From contig WRIF01000072.1 of NCBI GenBank assembly GCA_009782865.1, positions 1 through 7,411 on the forward strand: DNA of 7,411 nt. Direction: 5' to 3'. The notes beneath the pieces are model-generated. The model was given only the letters and a program-made list of their open reading frames with translations, was not told the DNA's origin and searched no databases. Positions within the stretch are counted from its first letter, which is position 1, and the number at the start of each line of letters is the position of its first letter. Source of the DNA: Promicromonosporaceae bacterium. Lineage in GTDB: Bacteria; Actinomycetota; Actinomycetes; Actinomycetales; Cellulomonadaceae. Below are positions 1-5,839 of this stretch, in pieces. The translations under genes and the position numbers were made by a program.

Positions 1-711
1 CGCACGTGGCACTATCACCTGCGCGTGACGACGGTGGAGCCCGACGGCGCCCGCGGCCTGCTCGTCACCATGCGCGGCCGGGACCTCGGTCGCCTCAAGG
101 CGCGGGGTGGGCAGTTCTTCTACTGGCGTTTTCTCGGCAGCCCCGGCCGCACCCGCGCCAACCCGTTTTCCTTGGCCGCGCAGGGAGAAGACGAGTTCAC
201 GGTTGCCGTCCGTGTGGTGGGCGACGGCACCCAACGCATCTCTCGGCTGCGCCCCGGCACCCGGGTCTACTTTGAGGGACCGTATGGCAATGTCACCGGG
301 GACCGCCGGCACGGCCACCGCCTGCTGATGATCGGCGCCGGCGCCGGGGTTGGCCCGCTGATGTCCATCCTGGACGAGCAGCACTGGGAGCCCGGCGAGG
401 CCACCCTCATCTCCCGCGAGAACGTCGAGTCGGATGTGATGATGCGCACCCAGATCGAGTTGATGGTTGCCGAGCGTGGCCTCAACTGGGACCTGCAGAT
501 CGGGCCGCCCGGCCAGAAGGACGGCGGCCTGACCTGGCTGCCCGCACAGGCCGGCCCCGCCGCCGAGGTCTTGGCCGGCCTGCTGGAGGACCCGCAGGCC
601 ACCGACGTCTACCTGTGCGGTCCGCCGCCCTGGATGAGCGGCGTGACCCGTGATGTGGTCGCTGCCGGCGTCCCCCCTGGCCAGATTCACTCCGAATCCT
701 TCAACTTCTAG
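1..711 (+). CDS. Ferric-reductase-like / ferredoxin reductase family protein, C-terminal FAD- and NAD(P)H-binding part (5' truncated)
   Basis: The frame is open from the first base, so this is the last 236 residues of a longer protein. It matches the cytosolic flavin half of ferric-reductase/NADPH-oxidase-like proteins, which pass electrons from NAD(P)H through FAD to membrane haems. Visible in order: a beta-barrel FAD domain with GQFFYWRF (about residues 37-44) and NPFS (54-57, the place of the usual RxYS/HPFS flavin motif); GPYG (93-96); a glycine-rich pyridine-nucleotide loop GAGAGVGP (112-119); and a C-terminal VYLCGPPPWM (203-212), the CGP motif of ferredoxin-NADP reductase folds. It ends in the aromatic FNF. 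The membrane helices expected in the family would lie before the window, so their presence is inferred. A GTG at 25 is only an internal codon. The stop codon overlaps the ribosome-binding site of the next gene, an FMN-binding protein, which is the likely electron acceptor. Confidence 0.88.
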   Translation, partial: RTWHYHLRVTTVEPDGARGLLVTMRGRDLGRLKARGGQFFYWRFLGSPGRTRANPFSLAAQGEDEFTVAVRVVGDGTQRISRLRPGTRVYFEGPYGNVTGDRRHGHRLLMIGAGAGVGPLMSILDEQHWEPGEATLISRENVESDVMMRTQIELMVAERGLNWDLQIGPPGQKDGGLTWLPAQAGPAAEVLAGLLEDPQATDVYLCGPPPWMSGVTRDVVAAGVPPGQIHSESFNF

Positions 712-714
712 GAG
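710..714 (+). promoter_or_regulatory. Ribosome-binding site of the FMN-binding protein gene
   Basis: AGGAG lies 5 nt before the ATG at 720 and overlaps the TAG stop of the upstream reductase gene (709-711). This fixes the start of the FMN-binding gene and suggests the two are co-transcribed and translated in tandem. Confidence 0.7.
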
Positions 715-719
715 TCCCC

Positions 720-1133
720 ATGGAACGCAAGAAACTCGCCGCCTATGCCGGCCTGACCGTGCTGTCGGCCGGGGTGCTGACCGGGGCCGCGGTGATTGGC
801 GAACGCCCCACCACTCCGCCCTTCTCCGCCGTTGCCCCACCGGCAGCCGAACCGAGCCTGGCATTGCAAGATGGGGTCTTCACCGGAGAGGTAGGGCTGC
901 TTGGCACGCGGGTCACCATCACCGTGGAGCAGGGGCGGATCGTCGATGTCACGGCCGTCTACCGCACCGACAACCGTCACTCTCGCGCCATCAACGGCAG
1001 GGCCATCACCGAACTGATCAACCACACCATCGAGACCCAGGGAGACGAGGTCCAGCTGGTGACCGGCGCCACCTTTACCACCGAGGGGTACCGCCACTCG
1101 CTGCAGTCCGCGCTCGACGGGGCCCGCCGATGA
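720..1133 (+). CDS. Membrane-anchored FMN-binding domain protein (flavinylated electron carrier)
   Basis: A 137-residue protein with a short basic start (MERKK) and one hydrophobic segment at about residues 6-27. This is a Sec signal or N-terminal anchor with no twin-arginine motif. A Pro/Ala-rich linker follows, then an FMN-binding domain from about 50 to 134. The domain has the family layout: DGxFTGE (51-57), an HSRAING stretch (87-93), and TGAT (115-118) followed by FTTEGY. In NqrC/RnfG-type and related domains, the last Thr of [S/T]GAT receives FMN through a phosphoester bond made by ApbE; Thr118 is the equivalent here. The Asp usually three residues before the S/T is Gln112. The gene sits between a flavin reductase and apbE, overlapping apbE by ATGA, which strongly supports covalent flavinylation and electron transfer outside the membrane. 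The final acceptor is unknown. Confidence 0.87.
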   Translation: MERKKLAAYAGLTVLSAGVLTGAAVIGERPTTPPFSAVAPPAAEPSLALQDGVFTGEVGLLGTRVTITVEQGRIVDVTAVYRTDNRHSRAINGRAITELINHTIETQGDEVQLVTGATFTTEGYRHSLQSALDGARR

Positions 1134-1939
1134 CCACTCACACCGGCGAGGTGATGGGTACCGTCGCTACCGTGCGCTTCATCGAGGCACCAGACGCCGC
1201 CACGGACCCGGGACGGCCCACTCGGATGGCCGCCGCCGCCGAGGCCTTCCTGGCCGCGATGCGCGACGACGAGGCCATCTTCTCCCCCTTCCAGGCAGGC
1301 TCGGCGATCCGACGAATCGCGCGCGGGGAGTTGACCATTGCAGACGCCCCACCGCAGGTGGTGGAGGTGGAGCGGGCCTGCCGGAACGCCCTGGCCGTCA
1401 CCGATGGCCGGTTCGACGCCTGGCGGGACGGCTGGTTCGACCCAACCGGTCTGGTCAAGGGCTGGTCGATAGACCGCGCCTTTGAGGCGCGCCTGGCCCC
1501 GTTGCTGACCATCGAACCGGGCATCGCCGCCGTCGGCGTCACGGTGGGCGGCGACCTGCGCGTCGCCACCGCCCCCACCGCCGAATGGTCGTGGAGCATC
1601 GCCGTCTCCAACCCCTTCGACCCGAGCCGCGGTGTCGCCCGGGTGTCCCTCCGAGACGGCGCCATCGCCTCCTCCGGCAGCGCCGAACGCGGGGCACACA
1701 TCATCGACCCCGCCCTCGGCCGCCCGGCAGAATCGGTGACCCAGGCAACCGTCATTGCTGACCCCGGCCCCACCAGCCTCCAAACCGCCGACCTCTGGGC
1801 CACGGTCGCCGTGATCGCCGGCCCCGACAACCTGACCTGGGCGCCCGCCGCCCCCGGCATCCAAACCGTGCTGCTCGTCGCCCCGGACACCTCGACCCGC
1901 CGCTGGGACCGCGAGCCAGACACTCCTTCGGTGCCGTAG
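1130..1939 (+). CDS. apbE: FAD:protein FMN transferase (ApbE family)
   Basis: A 269-residue ApbE protein that transfers FMN from FAD onto a Thr of target proteins, here most likely the product of the preceding gene. Visible motifs: GEVMGTVATVRF at 6-17 (the family's MGT strand); SPFQAGSAIRRI (52-63); FDPTGLVKGWSIDRAFE (103-119, matching the KGxxxD region); GGDL (140-143); ASSGSAERGAHIIDP (180-194, the SG...HIIDP segment); and TADLWAT (219-225), where Asp221 and Thr225 match the metal-binding D-x3-T pair. I chose the ATG at 1130 because it overlaps the previous stop as ATGA and the domain starts at once. The frame is open further upstream, but there it runs antisense-like inside the FMN gene. 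No signal peptide or lipobox is present, unlike many exported ApbE proteins. It is shorter than typical ApbE (about 300-350 aa), mainly for lack of that leader. Confidence 0.9.
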   Translation: MTTHTGEVMGTVATVRFIEAPDAATDPGRPTRMAAAAEAFLAAMRDDEAIFSPFQAGSAIRRIARGELTIADAPPQVVEVERACRNALAVTDGRFDAWRDGWFDPTGLVKGWSIDRAFEARLAPLLTIEPGIAAVGVTVGGDLRVATAPTAEWSWSIAVSNPFDPSRGVARVSLRDGAIASSGSAERGAHIIDPALGRPAESVTQATVIADPGPTSLQTADLWATVAVIAGPDNLTWAPAAPGIQTVLLVAPDTSTRRWDREPDTPSVP

Positions 1940-1967
1940 GCCGCAGCGCCTGGCATCCACCTTGTGC

Positions 1968-1972
1968 AAGGA
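1968..1972 (+). promoter_or_regulatory. Ribosome-binding site that decides the GNAT gene start
   Basis: AAGGA lies 7 nt before a GTG at 1980. The in-frame TTG at 1962 has no purine-rich site upstream, and the extra residues it would add precede the conserved family start (PIHIVSLRDHP). The GTG is therefore preferred. Confidence 0.55.
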
Positions 1973-1979
1973 TGGCGCA

Positions 1980-2429
1980 GTGCCCATCCACATCGTTTCC
2001 CTGCGGGATCATCCCAGCCTGGCAGACGCGGCCGTTGACTACCTCGCCGCCAGTTGGGGTGGCCGAGAGATCTACCGCGACTGCATCACGGCCATGCTCT
2101 CGACCACCAGCCAATTGCCCCAGTGGTACCTCGCCCTGGACGGCGAGTCGATCGTCGGAACGGTGGGACTCATCGCCAATGACTTCAACGCCCGCCAAGA
2201 CCTTTGGCCATGGGTATGCGCGGTGCACGTTGCCGAGGCCCGCCGCCACGAGGGAATCGGGGGCAGGCTACTCACCGCCGCCCGCCGGGCAGCGGGCAGC
2301 CTCGGATACGACAACGTGTACCTGACCACCAACGCAGAGGGACTATACGAACGGCACGGCTTTACCTATCAGGGAGTCGCCCAAGACCTCGACGGAGAGT
2401 GCAGGCTGTACTCGGCCCCCGCAATCTAG
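1980..2429 (+). CDS. GNAT-family N-acetyltransferase
   Basis: A 149-residue single-domain GCN5-related acetyltransferase that would move an acetyl group from acetyl-CoA to an unidentified amine. The N-terminus IHIVSLRDHP and the segments SQLPQWYLALDGESIVGTVG (44-63) and DLWPWVCAVHV (74-84) place it in a small GNAT subfamily that I recall mainly from Firmicutes. The acetyl-CoA pyrophosphate loop is RHEGIGG (89-95, R-x-x-G-x-G). The late YLTTNAEGLYERHGF (114-128) has the Tyr and GF typical of the last GNAT motif. The substrate cannot be read from the sequence. The gene lies 40 nt after apbE on the same strand with its own ribosome-binding site, so it may be read through from the redox operon, but nothing ties it to flavin chemistry. 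A short hairpin could cover its ribosome-binding site. Confidence 0.85.
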   Translation: MPIHIVSLRDHPSLADAAVDYLAASWGGREIYRDCITAMLSTTSQLPQWYLALDGESIVGTVGLIANDFNARQDLWPWVCAVHVAEARRHEGIGGRLLTAARRAAGSLGYDNVYLTTNAEGLYERHGFTYQGVAQDLDGECRLYSAPAI

Positions 2430-2441
2430 GCCAAGGCTAGG

Positions 2442-2471
2442 GGCCCTGGGACACCTCAGATCCCTCGGGCC
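2442..2471. terminator. Imperfect hairpin in the convergent spacer, possible weak terminator
   Basis: GGCCC (2442-2446) pairs with GGGCC (2467-2471) and GGGA (2448-2451) with TCCC (2461-2464), with a 1x2 internal loop between the stems and a 9-nt apical loop. It lies 13 nt after the GNAT stop, in the 116-nt spacer between two converging units, where a terminator is expected. No T-tract follows on either strand, so this is not a canonical intrinsic terminator. A second, tiny perfect hairpin (CGAAG-ATA-CTTCG, 2484-2496) lies nearby. Nothing else recognisable occurs in 2430-2545. Confidence 0.3.
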
Positions 2472-2545
2472 AGGCCCATCGAGCGAAGATACTTCGGGGG
2501 TGAACCGGAGGACCTCGGCGCGACGCCTAACTCCGGGCTTGGGCC

Positions 2546-3247
2546 TCAATAGTCCGAGGTGGGCGCGTCGACCTCTTCACCGGCCAGCTCGCGCAGGACG
2601 GCGGGGGCGGCCGACATTCCCAGGCGGGTGGCACCGGCGGCGATCACGGCGCGAACATCGGCCAGGGTACGCAGACCCCCGGAGGCCTTGACGCCAAGGC
2701 GACCGCCCACCGTCTTGGCCATCAGGGCGACGGCATGGGGGCTAGAGCCCCCGGCCGGGTGGAAGCCGGTCGAGGTCTTGACAAAGTCGGCACCCGCAGC
2801 CTCCGCAGCCACACAGCAGGCGACGATCTCATCGTCGGTCAGCGCCGCGGACTCGATGATCACCTTCAAGATCTTGCCCGCCGGCACGGCCGCGCGTACG
2901 GTGGCGATGTCGAGCTGCACCAGGTCGAAGCGAGCCATCTTCGCCGCGCCGAGGTCGATCACCATGTCCACCTCGTCGGCGCCGTCGGCGATCGACTGGG
3001 CGGCCTCGGCAGCCTTGATCGCGGACACGTGCTTGCCCGAGGGGAAGCCACAAACGGTGGCGACCTTGATCCGGCCGGCGGCGGCCTGCCTGGCCAGGGA
3101 GACGAAGGTTGGCGAGACACACACCGAGAAGCAGCCCAGGGCCACCCCCTCTTCGACCAGGGCGATCACCTCGTCGTCGGTAGCCTCCGGCTTGAGCAGG
3201 GTGTGGTCGATGTAGGCGGCGAGTTGGGCAGGGGTCAGGTCGGTCAC
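2546..3247 (-). CDS. deoC: Deoxyribose-phosphate aldolase
   Basis: A 233-residue class I aldolase splitting 2-deoxy-D-ribose-5-phosphate into D-glyceraldehyde-3-phosphate and acetaldehyde, the last step of deoxynucleoside catabolism in the cytosol. The TIM-barrel landmarks are all present: [12 protein letters not shown] (12-23); VCGFPSGKH (65-73); DEVDMVID (91-98) with the catalytic Asp94; FVKTSTGF (155-162) with the Schiff-base Lys157; and VKASGGLRT (186-194) with the second active-site Lys187. The length is close to that of bacterial DeoC proteins. The frame stays open 30 codons further upstream inside add, but the GTG at 3247 is chosen. It overlaps the add stop as GTGA, has AGGAG 7 nt before it, and gives the usual short N-terminus. 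It is the last gene of the operon. Phosphopentomutase, which supplies its substrate from DeoA's product, is not in the window. Confidence 0.96.
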   Translation of the reverse strand: MTDLTPAQLAAYIDHTLLKPEATDDEVIALVEEGVALGCFSVCVSPTFVSLARQAAAGRIKVATVCGFPSGKHVSAIKAAEAAQSIADGADEVDMVIDLGAAKMARFDLVQLDIATVRAAVPAGKILKVIIESAALTDDEIVACCVAAEAAGADFVKTSTGFHPAGGSSPHAVALMAKTVGGRLGVKASGGLRTLADVRAVIAAGATRLGMSAAPAVLRELAGEEVDAPTSDY

Positions 3248-4371
3248 AGTTGCACTCCTGTCAGGCGTTGGAAACCGGGCACGATTACTTCCTCGACGAG
3301 GGCCCGACGCTCGTCGTGGTGGATGAAGGCGCCCCAAGCGGCGGCGATGGTGACATCGGCAATGTCATCGATGGTCCAGTCGGCCTCCACAACCAGGCGC
3401 TGGAACTCATGCGACATGGAGGTGCGGCTCATCAACCGGTTGTCGGTGTTGACGGTCACCGCGAAGTCGAGTTCCTTCAGGCGGGTGATCGGATGCCGAT
3501 CCATGGTCCGCGCGTCTGCGACGGCGCCGGTCATCAGGTTGGAGCAGGGCGAGGCCTCCAGGACTATCTGATGGTCTCGCACCCAGTTGGCCAGCGGGCC
3601 AAGGGTGGCGGAGGCGGCCTCTTCCCATCCCTGACCCGGTGAGGCGACGAAGTCGATGTCCTCCACGATGCGCACCCCGTGACCAAGCCGGTCGGCACGG
3701 GCCAAGTGGACGGCCTGGGAGATGCTCTCCACCCCGGCGGCCTCGCCGGCGTGGACGGTGCGCGGGAAGTTGGCGGCGGCGAGCCGGTCCCAGACCTGCG
3801 GGAAGCGCTCCGGCAGGTACCCATCCTCGGCCCCGGCCAGGTCGAAGCCACACACGCCGCGGTCGCGGTTGGCCACGGCTAGGGCGGCGACCTCCTCCCA
3901 GCGGTCGGCGTTGCGAATCGCGATCAACACCTGCTGCACCCGGATCGGCAGGCCGGCCGCCCGCGCCTCTTCCATCCCCTCAGCGAGCCCGGCCTGCACG
4001 GCGTCGACCACCTCCTGCATTGTCAGGCCCTGCTCGAGGTGCAGTTCGGGGGCCCAGCGCTGCTCGGCGTAGACCACGGAATCGGCGGCGAGGTCTAGCA
4101 CCGCCTCTCGGGCCACTCGGCGCAGGGCGTCGGCTGTCTGCATGACGGCGACGGTGTGCTCGAAGGTCTCCAGGTAGCGCACCAGGGAGCCGGAGTTGGC
4201 GGCGGATTCAAACCAGTCGGCCAGGTCATCGGCGGTGCTGGCGGGCAGGGTGTGTCCTGCGTCGGCGGCGAGGTCAAGCACCGTCTGCGGGCGCAGGCCC
4301 CCGTCGAGGTGGTCGTGCAGGAGCACCTTGGGCAGCAGCGGGATCAGGTCGACCAGCGAAAGCGTTGACAC
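3244..4371 (-). CDS. add: Adenosine deaminase
   Basis: A 375-residue zinc-dependent amidohydrolase converting adenosine and deoxyadenosine to inosine and deoxyinosine. Metal and catalytic residues are visible: HDHLDGG (19-25; His19 and His21 as zinc ligands); VHAGE (206-210; zinc His207 and acid Glu210); LGHGVRI (229-235; His231); SPCSNLMTG (274-282); and VNTDNRLMS (307-315), where Asp310 is the zinc ligand. The residue after it, Asp in the mammalian enzyme (NTDDP), is Asn311; I recall the same NTDN form from other actinobacterial homologues. There is an extra stretch at about 244-256 before LGPLANWV compared with short bacterial forms. The start is a GTG with no well-spaced ribosome-binding site, so translation may be leaderless. 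It is separated from deoA by 133 nt that hold a large inverted repeat, and overlaps deoC by GTGA. Confidence 0.94.
   Translation of the reverse strand: MSTLSLVDLIPLLPKVLLHDHLDGGLRPQTVLDLAADAGHTLPASTADDLADWFESAANSGSLVRYLETFEHTVAVMQTADALRRVAREAVLDLAADSVVYAEQRWAPELHLEQGLTMQEVVDAVQAGLAEGMEEARAAGLPIRVQQVLIAIRNADRWEEVAALAVANRDRGVCGFDLAGAEDGYLPERFPQVWDRLAAANFPRTVHAGEAAGVESISQAVHLARADRLGHGVRIVEDIDFVASPGQGWEEAASATLGPLANWVRDHQIVLEASPCSNLMTGAVADARTMDRHPITRLKELDFAVTVNTDNRLMSRTSMSHEFQRLVVEADWTIDDIADVTIAAAWGAFIHHDERRALVEEVIVPGFQRLTGVQL
3255..3259 (-). promoter_or_regulatory. Ribosome-binding site that decides the deoC start
   Basis: AGGAG on the minus strand, 7 nt before the GTG at 3247 and inside the last codons of add. 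It supports the GTGA-overlap start over the longer open frame. Confidence 0.6.
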
Positions 4372-4377
4372 CCCCTG

Positions 4378-4383
4378 AGGCTA
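4378..4383 (-). promoter_or_regulatory. Possible -10 element of a leaderless add promoter
   Basis: TAGCCT (fits the actinobacterial TANNNT -10 pattern) ends 6 nt before the GTG of add, so transcription could start at the GTG itself and give a leaderless mRNA. This would explain the absence of a usable ribosome-binding site. A TTGACA lies farther upstream (4430-4435, minus strand) at the edge of the inverted repeat, but no good -10 sits at the right spacing from it. TANNNT is a weak pattern, hence the low confidence. Confidence 0.3.
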
Positions 4384-4433
4384 CCCTGCCCGGCTGCCGC
4401 CCGCCGCCAGAATCTCCGTCGGGCCTCCGTGTC

Positions 4434-4487
4434 AACGTAGTGGTTTAGCCCGATAACGGCCAAGATAACCGGCCAAACCACTACGTT
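4434..4487 (-). repeat. Large inverted repeat / RNA stem-loop between deoA and add
   Basis: The arms AACGTAGTGGTTTAGCC (4434-4450) and GGCCAAACCACTACGTT (4471-4487) are complementary over 17 positions, perfectly so over the outer 13, around a 20-nt loop. The only imperfect pair (4447 with 4474) is A-C in plus-strand RNA but a permitted G-U wobble in minus-strand RNA, so the full 17-bp stem forms in the operon transcript. The loop region holds a near-duplicate: GATAACGGCCA (4453-4463) then GATAACCGGCCA (4465-4476). It starts 17 nt past the deoA stop and ends 62 nt before the add start. No T-tract follows on either strand, so a standard intrinsic terminator is unlikely. It may be an mRNA-stabilising or processing stem, an operator, or a copy of a dispersed intergenic repeat. 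Confidence 0.8.
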
Positions 4488-4504
4488 CGCGGGATATGAG
4501 GGGG

Positions 4505-5839
4505 TCAGTGCAGGCGGTCTAGGACCACCGGGCGGCGGACCACCTTCTGGCCATCCTCCGCCAGCGCCCAGGCGCCCTCGAGGGCCTCGTAAGCGCGGTC
4601 GAAGCGCTCCGGGGTGTCGGTGTGCAGGGTCAGCAGCGGCTGTCCGCCCACCACCTGATCGCCGGGCTTAGCGTGCATCTCGATGCCCGCGGCGAACTGC
4701 ACCGGGTCCTCCTTGCGGGCGCGCCCTGCCCCCAGGCGCCAGGCGGCCACGCCAACGCCGTAGGCGTCGAGGCGCGCCAGCACGCCGTCACGGGGGGCCA
4801 GCACCTGTTCCCGGTGTTTGGCGACCGGCAGGGGCGCGTCGGGGTCGCCGCCCTGGGCGGAAATCATCGCCCGCCAGGTGTCCATCGCCTGGCCATCCTG
4901 CAGGGCCGCCAGTACCCGGTCGGGGTCGACGGGGCGGCCGGCCGCCGCCAGCATCTCCACGGCGAGGGCCACGGTGAGTTCGATGACGTCCTTGGGGCCT
5001 CCCCCGGCCAGCACCTCGACCGATTCCCGCACCTCCAAGGCGTTGCCGGCGGTCAGGCCAAGCGGGGCATCCATGTCGGTGAGCAGGGCGACCGTCTTCA
5101 CCCCGGCGTCGGTTCCGAGGTCCACCACGGTGCGGGCGAGTTCACCGGCCATCGCCAGGTCCTTCATGAAGGCCCCGGAGCCCACCTTGACGTCGAGCAC
5201 GAGCGCCCCCGTGCCTTCGGCAATCTTCTTGGACATGATCGAGGAGGCGATCAACGGAATGGATTCGACGGTGGAGGTGACATCGCGCAGGGCGTACAGC
5301 TTCTTGTCGGCCGGCGCCAGGCCGGGGCCGGCCGCGCAGATCACCGCGCCTACGCCCTGCAACTGGGCGAAGACCTCTTCATTGGTCAGGTGGGCTCGCC
5401 ATCCGGGGATGGCCTCCAGCTTGTCGAGGGTGCCGCCGGTGTGTCCCAGGCCGCGGCCGGAGAGCTGCGGCACGGCCACCCCAAAGCTGGCCACCAGGGG
5501 AGCCAACGGCAGGGTGATCTTGTCACCAACGCCACCGGTGGAGTGCTTGTCGGCGGTGGGCATGCCAAGACCGGAGTAGTCGAGCCGTTCGCCCGAGTTG
5601 ATCATGGCGGTGGTCCACCGCTCGATCTCGGCCCGGCTCATCCCGTTGAGGAAGATCGCCATGTTGAGGGCCGCCATCTGCTCCTCGGCCACCAGGCCGC
5701 GCGTGTAGGCGTCGATCACCCAGTCGATCTGGCCCGGCGAGAGGTGTTGCTTGTCGCGCTTGGTGCGGATGACGTCGACGGTGTCGAACGGCTCCGCCCC
5801 GGCGGGGGCTCCTGCGGCGGTCGCGGCGAGATCGGTCAC
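4505..5839 (-). CDS. deoA: Thymidine / pyrimidine-nucleoside phosphorylase
   Basis: A 444-residue cytosolic enzyme that cleaves thymidine, deoxyuridine and possibly uridine with phosphate to free base plus (deoxy)ribose-1-phosphate. The length matches the family (about 430-440). Visible: an N-terminal helical domain with VIRTKRDKQHLSPGQIDWVI (23-42); the phosphate-binding KHSTGGVGDK (98-107); the family signature SGRGLGHTGGTLDKLE (127-142); the pyrimidine-site region YALRDVTSTVESIPLIASSI (182-201) followed by MSKK; DVKVGSGAFMK (216-226); and a C-terminal PYNP domain of about 90 residues containing IEMHAKPGDQVVGGQPLLTLHTD. Whether it prefers thymidine or accepts uridine cannot be settled by eye. 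The GTG start overlaps the cdd stop as GTGA and has AGGAG 8 nt upstream. Cdd supplies it with (deoxy)uridine. Confidence 0.95.
   Translation of the reverse strand: MTDLAATAAGAPAGAEPFDTVDVIRTKRDKQHLSPGQIDWVIDAYTRGLVAEEQMAALNMAIFLNGMSRAEIERWTTAMINSGERLDYSGLGMPTADKHSTGGVGDKITLPLAPLVASFGVAVPQLSGRGLGHTGGTLDKLEAIPGWRAHLTNEEVFAQLQGVGAVICAAGPGLAPADKKLYALRDVTSTVESIPLIASSIMSKKIAEGTGALVLDVKVGSGAFMKDLAMAGELARTVVDLGTDAGVKTVALLTDMDAPLGLTAGNALEVRESVEVLAGGGPKDVIELTVALAVEMLAAAGRPVDPDRVLAALQDGQAMDTWRAMISAQGGDPDAPLPVAKHREQVLAPRDGVLARLDAYGVGVAAWRLGAGRARKEDPVQFAAGIEMHAKPGDQVVGGQPLLTLHTDTPERFDRAYEALEGAWALAEDGQKVVRRPVVLDRLH

Noticed and set aside
650..1129. Upstream extension of the apbE frame
   Set aside because: It runs through the FMN-binding gene in another frame and gives Arg/His-rich nonsense. 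The ATG at 1130 with the ATGA overlap fits the family start.
977..1993. 338-codon minus-strand frame opposite apbE
   Set aside because: It is a shadow of the well-supported apbE gene, with low-complexity Gly/Asp/Arg composition.
2512..2560. ACCTCGG ... CCGAGGT inverted pair near the deoC stop
   Set aside because: Only 7 bp with a 35-nt loop, expected by chance at this GC content, and it runs into the deoC coding end.
3248..3337. 30-codon N-terminal extension of deoC
   Set aside because: It lies inside the end of add and is Arg/Pro-rich. The GTG at 3247 has a ribosome-binding site and gives the normal DeoC N-terminus.
4434..4487. Canonical rho-independent terminator after deoA
   Set aside because: The stem is strong but no T-tract follows on either strand, and the 20-nt loop is longer than usual for terminators.
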